From Clostridia bacterium (GTDB taxonomy: Bacteria > Bacillota > Clostridia > Christensenellales > CAG-138): a stretch of DNA of 54,629 nucleotides. The DNA is taken from NCBI GenBank assembly GCA_017428025.1, contig JAFRRO010000048.1, forward strand, positions 1 to 54,629, in the 5' to 3' direction. The notes under the pieces were generated by a model, which was given only the letters and a program-made list of their open reading frames with translations, was not told the origin of the DNA and made no database searches. Both the position numbers and the translations under genes were made by a program. Within the stretch, counting starts at the first letter, position 1; each line of letters opens with the position of its first letter. Below are positions 33,593 through 43,057 of this stretch, in pieces.

Positions 33593-34957
33593 TCAGCCGA
33601 GCTTGTTGGAAAGGTCTCGGAGTGCGTCGGTCATGGCTTCTTCGAAGGTCGGATGCGGACGCATCGCCTTTGTCATGTCCTCGGGCGTGAGACCGTTTGC
33701 GATCGCTTCGCCCCACGCGCCGATCATGTCGGACGCGTTACTACACATCAGCTGTACGCCGAGGATCTTGCGCGTTTCGGCGTTTGCAAGCACCTTCATA
33801 AAGCCGCGGTCGCCGTTTAAGATGATCGTTCTGCCGTTACTGAACATCGTGACCTTGCCGACCTTCACGGGGATCTCCGCGTCCTTCGCTTCCTGCTCGG
33901 TCATGCCGACGGACGCGATCTCGGGGCGCGTGTAGACGCAGCTCGGAACGATCGAGAGATCGACGCCGTTCGGTCTCTTTGCGATCTCGTTGACCGCATA
34001 GAGCCCCTGCGCGGTCGCGACGTGCGCAAGCTGAATCTTTGCCGAGACGTCGCCGATCGCGTAGACGCCCGGCATCGAAGTCTCGAAGCGCTCGTTGACC
34101 TTGATGCGCCGACCTTCCATTTCGAGGCTGACACCCTCGCCGAACAGACCGTCGGTATAGGGACGGCGGCCGATCGCGCAGAGCACGACCTCAGCTTCGG
34201 CGCTTGTGGGCGCTCCCTTGGACTCGAAGTTGACCGAAAGCCCGGTCTCGGTCTCCGTGACCGACTTGACCATTGCGCCGGTGAAGATTTTGACGCCGCG
34301 CTTTTTCATGATCATCGAAAGGTTCTGTCCGAGCTCCTTGTCGAGCAGCGGCAGGATCCGGTCGAGCCCTTCGACCACGGTGACCTCGACGCCGAGATCG
34401 TTGAAGAACGTTGCAAACTCCATGCCGATGACGCCGCCGCCGATGATGACGATGGATCGGAACGGCGCGACGCCGGACAAAAGCTCGTCCGAGGTCAGAA
34501 CGCCTTCGAGGTCCAGACCGGGGATCGGCGGACGCGCGGGCACGGAGCCCGTCGCGAGCAGGATGTTTTCGGCGGTACAGACCGCGTCGCCGACCGTGAC
34601 GGTATGTTCCGCCGTGAGCGTGCCGACGCCGGGAATGACCGTGACCTTGGCGCTCTTCAAAAGCCCTTCGACGCCGCTTCTGAGCTTTTCGACGACCTGC
34701 TGTTTATAGGCATAGATCGCGGAAAGATCGTAGGACGGTTGCGCCGAAACGCCCACGGACGCGCCGTTTTTCGCTTCGTCATAGACGCCGGACGCGTGCA
34801 AAAGCGCCTTGGTCGGGATGCAGCCGCGGTTCAGGCAGGTGCCGCCGACAAAGTCCTTTTCAACAAGCGCGGTTTTCAATCCGCACTTTGCGGCATGCAG
34901 CGCCGCTTCGTAGCCGCCGGGGCCGCCGCCCACGACGATCAGATCAAAATCGTACAT
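33593..34957 (-). CDS. lpd: Dihydrolipoyl dehydrogenase (L-protein)
   Basis: 454 residues. FAD-binding VVGGGPGGYEAALHAA at the N-terminus, redox disulfide GGTCLNRGCIPTK (~36-48), NAD motif IVIIGGGVIGMEFATFF (~175), AIGD FAD motif GVYAIGDVSA and the C-terminal His-Glu pair in AMRPHPTFEEAM. It reoxidises dihydrolipoyl-GcvH with NAD+. It is the last gene of the gcv operon, with its ATG one base after the lplA stop and its ribosome site CAGGAG inside lplA. No pyruvate dehydrogenase genes are near, so it is dedicated to glycine cleavage. Confidence 0.97.
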   Translation of the reverse strand: MYDFDLIVVGGGPGGYEAALHAAKCGLKTALVEKDFVGGTCLNRGCIPTKALLHASGVYDEAKNGASVGVSAQPSYDLSAIYAYKQQVVEKLRSGVEGLLKSAKVTVIPGVGTLTAEHTVTVGDAVCTAENILLATGSVPARPPIPGLDLEGVLTSDELLSGVAPFRSIVIIGGGVIGMEFATFFNDLGVEVTVVEGLDRILPLLDKELGQNLSMIMKKRGVKIFTGAMVKSVTETETGLSVNFESKGAPTSAEAEVVLCAIGRRPYTDGLFGEGVSLEMEGRRIKVNERFETSMPGVYAIGDVSAKIQLAHVATAQGLYAVNEIAKRPNGVDLSIVPSCVYTRPEIASVGMTEQEAKDAEIPVKVGKVTMFSNGRTIILNGDRGFMKVLANAETRKILGVQLMCSNASDMIGAWGEAIANGLTPEDMTKAMRPHPTFEEAMTDALRDLSNKLG

Positions 34958-34958
34958 A

Positions 34959-35933
34959 TCAAATCTCCTGTTCCGATAGCATTTGAATGAGATCCCGCGC
35001 ATGCGGGACGGATTGCGTTTCGATGCGCGCCGAGAGCGCGCCGAAAGAAAACGGGCAGTCATGCAGCGCACCGCAGAGCGTCTGCGCCGTTTCGTGGTTC
35101 ATATCGTCCGTGTAGACGCGGGCGTCCTGTACGACGCCGCGATCGACCTTGAGCTGCAGCTCGACGCCGCCCCACGAAAAGCGCCGTTCGCAGCGGAACG
35201 TGAACGGGATGCGCTGCCCGAAAAGCCATGCGTCGCTTGCGTAATGCGCGGTCAGCTCCGCAATGCGCGCCTCGTCGATTGCGTCATACGGCGCGGTCTC
35301 AAGACCGTACACCTTTGAAAACGCCGCAAAGAGCGCGGTTTTCAGCGCATCGACCGTGATCGCGGGGTTCAGCTCTTTGAGGTTCACCACCCGCGAACGC
35401 ACGCTCTCCACGCCCTTGGATTCCAGCTTCGCCTTCGAGGGGCTTAAGTATCGCCCCATGCGGTCGGTATCGACGTCGACGAGCAGCGTGCCGTGGTGGT
35501 ACGAGCGCCCCTCGTGGTGATAAAAGGCGTTGCCGGAGAACTTGCGCCCATCGGCGAGCAGGTCGTTTCTGCCGGAGCGCTCGGTTTCGACGCCGAGCAT
35601 GCGGCAGGCGGTCTGAATCACCGAAAGCTGCCGGTCGAGGTCGTAGTCCCCGGTGTTCACCAAAAAAGTGAAGTTGAGGTTTCCGAGGTCGTGATACACC
35701 GCGCCGCCGCCCGAAAGCCGCCGCGCAAGGCGTCCGCCCTCGCCGGAGAGAAGCGCCGTGCGGCATTCCGCCCACGCGTTCTGGTTTCTGCCGATCACGA
35801 CGGTGTTCCGGTTTTGCCACAGATAAAGAAGGCAGCACCCGCCTTCGACGGTCTCCAGCAGGTGCTGCTCAATGGCTAAGTTGCGATAGGGATCAAACCC
35901 GTCGCTTTCGTAGGTCTGAAGCCGGTCGATCAT
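34959..35933 (-). CDS. lplA: Lipoate-protein ligase A
   Basis: 324 residues. LplA fold with the RRLSGGGAVYHDLGNLNFTF lipoate-binding loop (~72), SGRNDLLADGRKFSGNAFYHH and the adenylate Lys region, plus an accessory C-terminal domain. It activates lipoate with ATP and attaches it to GcvH Lys. Presence inside the gcv operon says its client is GcvH. Its ATG overlaps the gcvPB stop (ATGA). Confidence 0.94.
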   Translation of the reverse strand: MIDRLQTYESDGFDPYRNLAIEQHLLETVEGGCCLLYLWQNRNTVVIGRNQNAWAECRTALLSGEGGRLARRLSGGGAVYHDLGNLNFTFLVNTGDYDLDRQLSVIQTACRMLGVETERSGRNDLLADGRKFSGNAFYHHEGRSYHHGTLLVDVDTDRMGRYLSPSKAKLESKGVESVRSRVVNLKELNPAITVDALKTALFAAFSKVYGLETAPYDAIDEARIAELTAHYASDAWLFGQRIPFTFRCERRFSWGGVELQLKVDRGVVQDARVYTDDMNHETAQTLCGALHDCPFSFGALSARIETQSVPHARDLIQMLSEQEI

Positions 35934-37333
35934 GCAAAGGTGTAGCGCACGATCGGGTTGCGCGCCGCCTTGACTTCGTCGGGCCTGCCGATCGGGGTGT
36001 GATGCGGTGCGTTGTGCATGAACTCCGGATCGGTCTTGCCGAGCTCGTAGAGCTTACGGAACACGTCCGCCGCCCAGTCGAGCGTTTCGATGCTTTCCGT
36101 CTCGGTCGGCTCGAGCATCAGCGCTTCGTGCACGATCAGCGGGAAGTACATGGTCGGCGGATGCATGCCGTAGTCGATCAGCGATTTCGCAACGTCGAGC
36201 GCGGAAACGCCGGTCTCCTTTTCGTAGCCCGAAAGGTCGAGCACGAACTCGTGCATGCAGATGCGGTCGAACGCGGGAGTGAACGTGCCCTTGATCTTGT
36301 GCATCAGGTAGTTGGCGTTCAGCACCGCGTTGGTCGACGCCTCCGGGATGCCCTCACGGCCGAGCGTCATCACGTAGGCGAGCGCGCGTACGCATACGAG
36401 GAAGTTGCCCATGAACGCGCGGACCTGGATGCGGCCGGGCATCTCCATCATGGCGGAATGCGGGAGGAACGGCTTTAGGAATTCCTTGCAGCCGACCGCG
36501 CCTGCGCCGGGACCGCCGCCGCCGTGCGGGGTGGCGAACGTCTTGTGGAGGTTCAGATGCACGCAGTCGAAGCCCATGTCGCCGGGACGCACGACGCCCA
36601 TGATCGCGTTGAGGTTTGCGCCGTCGTAGTAGCACAGACCGCCCGCCTCGTGCACGAGCTTCGTGATCTCGAGGATGTTTTCGTCGAAGATGCCGACCGT
36701 GTTCGGGTTCGTGAGCATCAGACCTGCGGTGTCGTCGCCGAGGACCTTTTTGAGCTCCTCAAGGTCGACGCAGCCGTCCGGCGCGGACGGGATGTTGACG
36801 ACCTGATAGCCGCACATCGCCGCCGTCGCGGGGTTGGTGCCGTGCGCGGAGTCGGGCACGATGATCTTGGTGCGCTTGGCGTCGTTCTTCGAATCGTGAT
36901 ACTGCTTGATGAGCAGCACGCCGGTGAACTCGCCGTGCGCGCCCGCCGCCGGCTGGAACGTCATGCCGTCCATGCCGGTGATCTCGCACAGATCCTCGCG
37001 GAGCGTGTCAAGCACTTCGAGCGAGCCGCGGACCGTGGATTTCGGCGCGAGCGGATGGACGCCCGTAAAGCCTTCCATCGCCGCCGCTTCCTCGTCGATG
37101 CGCGGATTGTACTTCATCGTGCAGGAGCCGAGCGGATAGAAACCGCAGTTGACGCCGTGCACCTGCTTGTTGAGTTCGGTATAGTGACGGGAAACGTCCG
37201 TTTCGCTCATTTCGGGCAGCCGCGGCGCGACTTCGCGCGAAAGGCCTTCCGGCAGGGCGACGGGTTCGACGTCGAGCTTCGGGAGAATATCGCACTTGCG
37301 TCCCTTGACGCTCTTTTCAAAAATCAGCTTCAT
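35930..37333 (-). CDS. gcvPB: Glycine dehydrogenase (decarboxylating) subunit 2
   Basis: 467 residues, the C-terminal half of the two-part P-protein. The PLP lysine lies in NLHKTFATPHGGGGPGAG (~270), with YYDGANLNAIMG and PDSAHGTNPATAAMCGY as further family marks. With GcvPA it decarboxylates glycine and passes the aminomethyl group to lipoyl-GcvH. ATG 37333 has AGGAGGTG just upstream, inside gcvPA, whose stop overlaps it as ATGA. Confidence 0.97.
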   Translation of the reverse strand: MKLIFEKSVKGRKCDILPKLDVEPVALPEGLSREVAPRLPEMSETDVSRHYTELNKQVHGVNCGFYPLGSCTMKYNPRIDEEAAAMEGFTGVHPLAPKSTVRGSLEVLDTLREDLCEITGMDGMTFQPAAGAHGEFTGVLLIKQYHDSKNDAKRTKIIVPDSAHGTNPATAAMCGYQVVNIPSAPDGCVDLEELKKVLGDDTAGLMLTNPNTVGIFDENILEITKLVHEAGGLCYYDGANLNAIMGVVRPGDMGFDCVHLNLHKTFATPHGGGGPGAGAVGCKEFLKPFLPHSAMMEMPGRIQVRAFMGNFLVCVRALAYVMTLGREGIPEASTNAVLNANYLMHKIKGTFTPAFDRICMHEFVLDLSGYEKETGVSALDVAKSLIDYGMHPPTMYFPLIVHEALMLEPTETESIETLDWAADVFRKLYELGKTDPEFMHNAPHHTPIGRPDEVKAARNPIVRYTFA

Positions 37334-38643
37334 GCGAGCACCTCCTTCACGACGGAAACGACCTCGTCGAGCGTTTCCTTGGAGACCTTTTCGGTGACGC
37401 ACCAGAGCATGCCGCCCTCCACCGGCAGACCGGAGAGGATGCCCTTGTCCATCAGCGCCTTTTCGATCTCCGCCGTCTTCGGCATGTCGAGCAGAAACTC
37501 ATGGAAGAACGCGCCGTCGTAGCGGACCTTGACGCCGGGGAGCGCGCAGAGCGCTTTTTCGAGGTAGTGCGCCTTTGCCATGCTCTGCTTTGCGACCTCC
37601 GCCATGCCGTCCGGTCCCATCGTTGCCATATAGAGCCCCGCGGTCAGCGCGCACAGCGCCTCGTTCGAGCAGATGTTGGAGCTTGCCTTTTCGCGGCGGA
37701 TGTGCTGTTCGCGCGCCTGCAGCGAAAGGACGTAGGCTTTGTTGCCGTCGTGGTCCGTCGTTTCGCCGACGATGCGGCCGGGGAGCTTGCGGATGTGCTT
37801 CATCGTCGTCGCCATAAAGCCGAGGTACGGACCGCCGAAGCCGATCGGCATACCCAGCGGCTGACCTTCGCCGACCGCTACGTCCGCGCCGCAGTCGCGC
37901 GGCGTTTTCATGATCGCCAGCGCGATCGGGTTGCAGCCCATGACGAACATGGCGCCTGCGGCATGCACGATTTCGCCGAGCTCGTCCGCGTCCTCAAACA
38001 GACCGAAGAAGTTCGGCTGCTGGACGTAGAACGAAGCGACGCCGTCATTCAGCAGCGCTTTCAGCGCTTCCTTGTCGGTCTTGCCGTCCTTCATCGGGAC
38101 GACCTTGAGCTCGTCGTTGGTGCCGTAGCAGTAGGTGCGGACGGTGTTGATCACGTCCGGATGCGTCGTCGCCGAGATCAGGGACACGCGGCGCTTGCGG
38201 TCGCGGCACATGGCGGCGGCTTCCGCCGCTGCGGTCGCGCCGTCGTACACGGACGCGTTGGACGCGTCCATGCCGGTCAGCTCCGCGATCATCGTCTGAT
38301 ACTCGAAGATCGACTGCAGAACGCCCTGGGAGATTTCCGCCTGATACGGCGTGTATGCGGTGAGGAACTCTTCCTTTGCGGGGATATACTTTACGATCGA
38401 GGGGATGTAGTGGTCATACGCGCCCGCGCCGCGCAGCACGGTTTTGAACACCGTGTTCTTTGCGGCCAATGCGGCCATCGCATTGCGCACTTCCATTTCG
38501 CTCTTGCCTTCTTCAAGGTCGAGCGGACGATTCAGGATCATGCTCTCCGGCACGTCGCAATAGAGATCGCGATAGTCGGAAAGCCCGATCGCCTGCAGCA
38601 TTTCCCGACGCTGTTCCTCGGTGGAAGGAACGTAGCTTCCCAT
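37330..38643 (-). CDS. gcvPA: Glycine dehydrogenase (decarboxylating) subunit 1
   Basis: 437 residues, the N-terminal half of the split P-protein. Marks: YVPSTEEQRREMLQAIG, FLGAGAYDHYIPS-like RGAGAYDHYIPSIV, FTAYTPYQAEISQGVLQSIFEYQT, and GGPYLGFMA. Forms an alpha2beta2 enzyme with GcvPB. GGAGG lies eight bases before the ATG, within the end of gcvH. Confidence 0.97.
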   Translation of the reverse strand: MGSYVPSTEEQRREMLQAIGLSDYRDLYCDVPESMILNRPLDLEEGKSEMEVRNAMAALAAKNTVFKTVLRGAGAYDHYIPSIVKYIPAKEEFLTAYTPYQAEISQGVLQSIFEYQTMIAELTGMDASNASVYDGATAAAEAAAMCRDRKRRVSLISATTHPDVINTVRTYCYGTNDELKVVPMKDGKTDKEALKALLNDGVASFYVQQPNFFGLFEDADELGEIVHAAGAMFVMGCNPIALAIMKTPRDCGADVAVGEGQPLGMPIGFGGPYLGFMATTMKHIRKLPGRIVGETTDHDGNKAYVLSLQAREQHIRREKASSNICSNEALCALTAGLYMATMGPDGMAEVAKQSMAKAHYLEKALCALPGVKVRYDGAFFHEFLLDMPKTAEIEKALMDKGILSGLPVEGGMLWCVTEKVSKETLDEVVSVVKEVLA

Positions 38644-38646
38644 TCC

Positions 38647-39021
38647 TTATGCCTCCGCGCAGAATGCTTCGTAGGCCGCAGCGTCGAGAAGATCCTCGGA
38701 CGCGGTGACGTTTTCGACCTTGATGATCCATGCGCCGTAGGGATCCTCGTTGAGCTTTTCGGGCGCATCGAGCAGTTCCTCGTTGATCTCGGCAACGGTG
38801 CCGGTCACGGGGCAGAGAAGGTCCGAAACCGCCTTGACGGATTCGACGTCGCCGAACGCTTCACCCGCGGTGACCGCGTCGCCGACTTCCGGCAGGTTCA
38901 CAAACACGAGATCGCCGAGCGCGTCCTGCGCGAAATCGGAGATACCGATCACAAAGAGACCGTCTTCTTCCTTCACCCACTCGTGGTCGCGGCTGTACTT
39001 CAAATCGGGATTGATCGTCAT
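38647..39021 (-). CDS. gcvH: Glycine cleavage system H protein
   Basis: 124 residues. The lipoyl Lys sits in [12 protein letters not shown] (~64). N-terminal [14 protein letters not shown] and [10 protein letters not shown] are typical. It shuttles the aminomethyl group between P, T and L proteins. AGGAGG ribosome site upstream; 50-bp gap to gcvT. Confidence 0.97.
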   Translation of the reverse strand: MTINPDLKYSRDHEWVKEEDGLFVIGISDFAQDALGDLVFVNLPEVGDAVTAGEAFGDVESVKAVSDLLCPVTGTVAEINEELLDAPEKLNEDPYGAWIIKVENVTASEDLLDAAAYEAFCAEA

Positions 39022-39071
39022 AATACTGTTCCTCCTAAAATAATTTTGGTTTTATATTTGCGTATTGGTTG

Positions 39072-40313
39072 TCAGTTGTGTTTTGCCATGACCGGCACCA
39101 CATAGGGCGGGACATTGTTCGAAATGTGCTTCGAGGGAATGACCGCCTTCAGGCGCTTGCCGCGGACGTCGACTTCGACTTCGCCGTTCAGAGGAACGTC
39201 GGACGCGATGTAGCAGATGCCGATCGCGCGCTTGCCGGTCTCCGGAAGCAGCCGGACGTTTTCGCCTTCGCCCTCGGTCATAAAGTACGGGATCATCGTG
39301 CCGCTGGTCACCCAGCCAATCTGTTCGCCGTTGCGATAGACCGCCATGCCGTGCCGCATGACGCCGCGATCGACGAGCGCGATCGGACGCACGCGCTTCG
39401 GCAGCGCCGCCATCGCTTCGGGGCTGTAGTTCTTCGCCTTGAACGAAGCCTGCGCGTCCGCCTGCTTTTTCAGCGCTTCACGGCCGACGAAATCGCCCTT
39501 CGCCTCGTCAAAGGAGACCGCGAACTTCGCAAGCGCGAGCGCGAAGATCGGCATCGGCTTGCCGTCCTCGTCGACGCCCATTTCATCGCCGTACAGCGGC
39601 AGCATGCCTTCCATGCGCAGCGTGTCGCGCGCGCCGAGACCCGCCGGCTTTGCGCCGAGCTCACAAAGACGGTTCCACGCCCATTCCGCGTCCTCGTTCT
39701 TCAAAAACAGCTCGTAGCCGATCGGTTCCGCGGTGTAGCCGGTTCTTGCGATGCGGACCGTATGTCCTTCGAGATCCATCGTCGACAGCGAATTGCGCGA
39801 AGGCTTTGTGACTTCGACGCCGCCCGCGAGGACCTTCAGCATTTCGCCGCTCTTCGGGCCCTGCACCGCGATCGACACGGTGACGTCCGTGATGTTTTTG
39901 ATTGTGCAGTCGTAGTTCTTCACGATCGGCGCAAAGTACGCAAGGTCCTTGTCGGTGTTCGCCGCGTTGACGACGAGCAGGAAACGGTCCTCCTCGAACC
40001 GGTACAGGTATGCGTCGTCGACCGCGCTGCCGTCCTCGGCGGGAATGATGCAGTACTGCGCCTGATTGACGTCGAGCGCCGCCGCGTTGCTCGAAAGCAC
40101 GTGCTGCAGAAACGCCAGACGCTCCGGTCCTTCGATCAGCAGACGTCCCATATGGGAGACGTCGAAGAGGCTGCAGACGGAACGCGTGTACAGGTGTTCC
40201 GCAACGATGCCTTCGGGATACTGGATCGGCATTTCCCAGCCGCCGAAGTCGACCATGGTTGCGCCCGCTTTTACGTGGATGTCATAGAATTGGGTGCGTT
40301 TGAGTTCGCTCAT
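39072..40313 (-). CDS. gcvT: Aminomethyltransferase (T-protein)
   Basis: 413 residues, longer than the usual ~365. Family marks: FYDIHVKAGATMVDFGGWEMPIQYPEGI at the N-terminus, FDVSHMGRLLIEGP, an Asn/Asp region for folate, and GARDTLRMEGMLPLYGDE. It transfers the C1 unit to tetrahydrofolate, releasing ammonia. ATG 40313 has AGGAGG seven bases upstream. First gene of the operon, ~60 bp after the riboswitch terminator. Confidence 0.97.
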   Translation of the reverse strand: MSELKRTQFYDIHVKAGATMVDFGGWEMPIQYPEGIVAEHLYTRSVCSLFDVSHMGRLLIEGPERLAFLQHVLSSNAAALDVNQAQYCIIPAEDGSAVDDAYLYRFEEDRFLLVVNAANTDKDLAYFAPIVKNYDCTIKNITDVTVSIAVQGPKSGEMLKVLAGGVEVTKPSRNSLSTMDLEGHTVRIARTGYTAEPIGYELFLKNEDAEWAWNRLCELGAKPAGLGARDTLRMEGMLPLYGDEMGVDEDGKPMPIFALALAKFAVSFDEAKGDFVGREALKKQADAQASFKAKNYSPEAMAALPKRVRPIALVDRGVMRHGMAVYRNGEQIGWVTSGTMIPYFMTEGEGENVRLLPETGKRAIGICYIASDVPLNGEVEVDVRGKRLKAVIPSKHISNNVPPYVVPVMAKHN

Positions 40314-40372
40314 GAGAGTCCTCCTTTGTTTTATGAACTTTTGCGGCGCCTGCCGCATGGATATCCGACATG

Positions 40373-40410
40373 AAAAAAGGCGCAAAGTACCCCCCTTGTA
40401 CCTTGCGCCT
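40373..40410 (-). terminator. Riboswitch expression-platform terminator
   Basis: On the minus strand GGCGCAAGGTAC and GGTACTTTGCGCC pair with one mismatch (about 40409-40398 and 40391-40379), followed by six T. It directly follows the second aptamer P1 strand, so ligand binding can decide whether it forms. Confidence 0.88.
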
Positions 40411-40570
40411 CCGTTTTTAGCCTGAGAGATTCCCGTTTTCCGGTTGCACCTTCGGCGTCAAGGGAGAGTCCCTTTCCTTTCCGGAGTCTCGTCCGAGCCC
40501 GATCCTTTTGCCTGAGAGTTTTCGCACTTCCCCTTCGGCGCCGCCCAAATGCGGCCTCTCCCGGGCTCAT
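40407..40570 (-). promoter_or_regulatory. Tandem glycine riboswitch
   Basis: Two aptamers in series on the minus strand. Aptamer I: GAGCCCG ... CGGGCTC closing stem, with GGAGAGGCCGC, GCCGAAGGGG and CTCTCAGGCAAAAGGAT. Aptamer II repeats the core: GCCGAAGGTGCAA and CTCTCAGGCTAAAAACGGAG. These are the gcvT-motif core elements. A promoter TTGACA (40635-40630)/TATCGT (40611-40606) precedes it. Glycine is expected to turn the gcv operon on. Confidence 0.95.
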
Positions 40571-40605
40571 CTTTCGAGACGATATTCCGCTTTTTACCTT
40601 CTAAT

Positions 40606-40635
40606 ACGATACCGCGAAATCGGGCTTCTTGTCAA
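40606..40635 (-). promoter_or_regulatory. Promoter of the gcv operon
   Basis: Minus-strand TTGACA (40635-40630) and TATCGT (40611-40606) with an 18-bp spacer, ~35 bp before aptamer I. The gap 40314-40890 is otherwise the riboswitch and the promoter/leader of the glycopolymer operon. Confidence 0.6.
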
Positions 40636-40721
40636 GAGGAAAACCGCAGAACGGCGGTAAAATCTTCTCATGTTTATATGCGATTTAACAGCTTGTTTAC
40701 ACGGGCGCCCGGTCCGCGCGG

Positions 40722-40750
40722 TTGCTTTTTGCGTGCGCATGTGCTATGAT
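40722..40750 (+). promoter_or_regulatory. Promoter and long leader of the glycopolymer operon
   Basis: TTGCTT (40722-40727) and TATGAT (40745-40750), 17-bp spacer. The start codon is ~135 bases further on, so the mRNA has a long untranslated leader with short inverted repeats; processive antitermination (LoaP/UpxY type) is possible but no factor gene is in the window. Confidence 0.6.
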
Positions 40751-40890
40751 ATGATAGATAAGGTAGAATGTGTCGCCATATGCCTTGAAAAAAGGTTGTA
40801 ACACTTTTGCCTGTTCAGGTGTCTCTATAGTGACGTCGAAAGACGGCGCTCTGTTCGGAGCGGCAAAAAAAGAGCGGAGAAGCGAACGGA

Positions 40891-41499
40891 ATGTATCGGA
40901 AATTCGGGAAACGAATCTGTGACATCGTTCTGTCGGGGCTGGCAATCCTGCTGCTGTCCCCGCTGTTTGCCGTGCTTTCGCTCTGGATCAAGCTCGATTC
41001 CGAAGGCCCGGTGTTCTTCCGGCAGAAGCGCATCGGGATTCACCGCACGACGTTCGATATCCTGAAGTTCCGCACGATGCGCATCGACGCGCCGCACGAC
41101 GTGCCGACGCATCTCTTTTCCGATCCGGACCGCTGGATCACGCGGGCGGGCAAGGTCCTTCGAAAGACAAGCCTCGACGAGCTGCCGCAGCTGTTCCAGA
41201 TTTTCAGCGGCAAGATGTCGCTCGTCGGTCCGCGCCCCGCGCTCTGGAACGAAACGAAGCTGGTCAGGGAACGCGAAAAGGTCGGTGCAAACGACGTGCT
41301 GCCGGGGCTGACGGGACTTGCGCAGGTCAACGGACGCGACATCATCTCGCGCGCGCAGAAGGTGCGCTATGACGGCATCTATGCGCAGAATCTGTCTTTT
41401 TCCATGGACGTCTCCTGCCTTTGGAAGACCGTCAAGGTGGTGTTCACCGGCAGAGGCAACCGCGACGTCGACAAACCGCGCAGAGGGAAAGACGCATGA
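40891..41499 (+). CDS. Undecaprenyl-phosphate sugar-1-phosphate transferase (initiating)
   Basis: 202 residues, the short PglC-like form of the bacterial sugar transferase family. One N-terminal membrane-inserted hydrophobic helix (~10-32), then [44 protein letters not shown] and [13 protein letters not shown], the family hallmarks with the catalytic Asp-Glu pair (SLDELPQ). It transfers a sugar-1-phosphate from a nucleotide sugar to the lipid carrier, starting a surface polymer. First gene of the operon; GGAGAAG precedes the ATG; its stop overlaps the next start (ATGA). The sugar is unknown. Confidence 0.92.
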   Translation: MYRKFGKRICDIVLSGLAILLLSPLFAVLSLWIKLDSEGPVFFRQKRIGIHRTTFDILKFRTMRIDAPHDVPTHLFSDPDRWITRAGKVLRKTSLDELPQLFQIFSGKMSLVGPRPALWNETKLVREREKVGANDVLPGLTGLAQVNGRDIISRAQKVRYDGIYAQNLSFSMDVSCLWKTVKVVFTGRGNRDVDKPRRGKDA

Positions 41500-42311
41500 A
41501 GCGGGTTCTGATCCTCGGCGCGCACAGCTATATCGGCACGGCGCTCGAAGAACGGCTTGCGGCATCGCCGGAGCGTTTTTCGACGCGGACGCTGTCGCTG
41601 CACGAACCGCTCGAAACGCTCGATTTTCACGGCGCGGACGCCGCGGTGCTGGTCGCCGCGATCGTGCACCGGAAGGAGACGAAGGCGCTGCTGCCGCTGT
41701 ACGGCGCGGTCAACCGCGATCTTGCCGTCGCCGCCGCAAAGAAGGCGAAGGCGGAGGGCGTCGGACAGTTCGTTTTTCTGAGCACCATGAGCGTCTACGG
41801 CATGACGACCGGCGTCATCACAAGGGAGACCGTGCCGCAGCCGAACACGGCGTACGGACGAACCAAGCTCGAAGCGGAACGCGCGATCGCCGCGCTTTCG
41901 GACGAACGGTTCACCGTGACGATCCTGCGTCCGCCGATGGTGATCGGCAAGGGCGCAAAGGGAAATTATGCGCGGCTGGAACGGCTGGCGAAGAAGCTGC
42001 CGTTCTGTCCGGACTTTGAAAACCGCCGCAGCTTCGTGCGCATCGATACGCTGTGCGAAGCGCTGGAAGAACGGATAGCCGAACCGCGCGCGGGCATCTT
42101 TTTTCCGCAGGAACCGGAGACGATCGCAACGCGCGATCTGATCGACGAAACGGCGGCCGCCGAGGGGCGGACGCTGAAGCATACAAAATGGTTCAATCCC
42201 GCGATCCGGCTGTTTCGCGCGCTGACGACGACCGGCAAAAAGGCGTTCGGCGATCTCGAATACCGCGATCTTACGGCGCTGCCGCTGCCGGCGGAAAAGG
42301 AGGAGCCATGA
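41496..42311 (+). CDS. NAD-dependent epimerase/dehydratase (extended SDR)
   Basis: 271 residues. Rossmann loop LGAHSYIGTAL (a variant GxxxxxG), catalytic Ser in STMSVYG, and Tyr-Lys in YGRTKLE (YxxxK). Extended SDRs of this kind convert or reduce nucleotide-linked or lipid-linked sugars, and those beside an initiating transferase often make its substrate. ATGA overlaps at both ends couple it to the transferase and GT2 genes. Confidence 0.85.
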   Translation: MKRVLILGAHSYIGTALEERLAASPERFSTRTLSLHEPLETLDFHGADAAVLVAAIVHRKETKALLPLYGAVNRDLAVAAAKKAKAEGVGQFVFLSTMSVYGMTTGVITRETVPQPNTAYGRTKLEAERAIAALSDERFTVTILRPPMVIGKGAKGNYARLERLAKKLPFCPDFENRRSFVRIDTLCEALEERIAEPRAGIFFPQEPETIATRDLIDETAAAEGRTLKHTKWFNPAIRLFRALTTTGKKAFGDLEYRDLTALPLPAEKEEP

Positions 42312-43057
42312 CGCCGCAGGTCAGTGTCATCATTCCCGCCTACCGGTGCGAACGCACGGTGGCGGACGCCGTTCGCTCGGCGCTTGCGGGGACCGTGCGC
42401 GAGATAGAGGCGATCGTCGTCGACGACGCTTCCGACGACGGCACGGCGAAGGTTTTAGACGCGCTTTCGAAAGAGGATGCGCGGGTAAAGGTGATAACGC
42501 TTTCCCGAAACGGCAGCGTGGCTAACGCCAGAAACGTCGGCGCGGGTGCGGCTTGCGCGCCGTGGCTCGCGTTTTTGGACAGCGACGATCTCTGGGAGCC
42601 GGACAAGCTCGAAAAACAGCTTGCGCTTGCAGGAGAAACCGGCGCAAAGCTGCTGTATGCCGCGGCGCGCTGCATCGACGAGGCGGGACGGCCGACGGGG
42701 CGCGTCTTCAAGGTCCCGCCGACGGTGACGTATGAACGGGCGCTGACGGGAAACGATCTGGTCTGCAGCACGGTGCTGATCGAACGGGAGCTGTTTTTGC
42801 GGCATCCGATGGAGCGCAGCGATCTGCACGAGGACTATCTCTGCTGGCTTGCGGTGCTCGGCGAGGGCGTGATTGCAAGAGGCGTCACCGAGCCGCTGAT
42901 CCGGTATCGCGTTTATCGTGATTCGAAATCGGGCAACAAGGCGCGGTCCGCCGCGATGGCGTGGAACACCTACCGGCATCTCGGGTTCGGGTTCTGGAAG
43001 CGTCTGCGCTGCTTTTTCGGCTACTGCGCACACGGCGTCAAACGGTACTGGCTATGA
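42308..43057 (+). CDS. Family 2 glycosyltransferase
   Basis: 249 residues. GT-A fold with VSVIIPAYRCERTV, IVVDDASDDGT and the DxD in FLDSDDLWEPDKLEKQ (~90), and a C-terminal region LHEDYLCWLAVL (general base ED). It adds a sugar to the growing lipid-linked chain. AGGAG precedes its ATG, which overlaps the epimerase stop; its stop overlaps the next gene. Donor and linkage cannot be predicted. Confidence 0.9.
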   Translation: MTPQVSVIIPAYRCERTVADAVRSALAGTVREIEAIVVDDASDDGTAKVLDALSKEDARVKVITLSRNGSVANARNVGAGAACAPWLAFLDSDDLWEPDKLEKQLALAGETGAKLLYAAARCIDEAGRPTGRVFKVPPTVTYERALTGNDLVCSTVLIERELFLRHPMERSDLHEDYLCWLAVLGEGVIARGVTEPLIRYRVYRDSKSGNKARSAAMAWNTYRHLGFGFWKRLRCFFGYCAHGVKRYWL

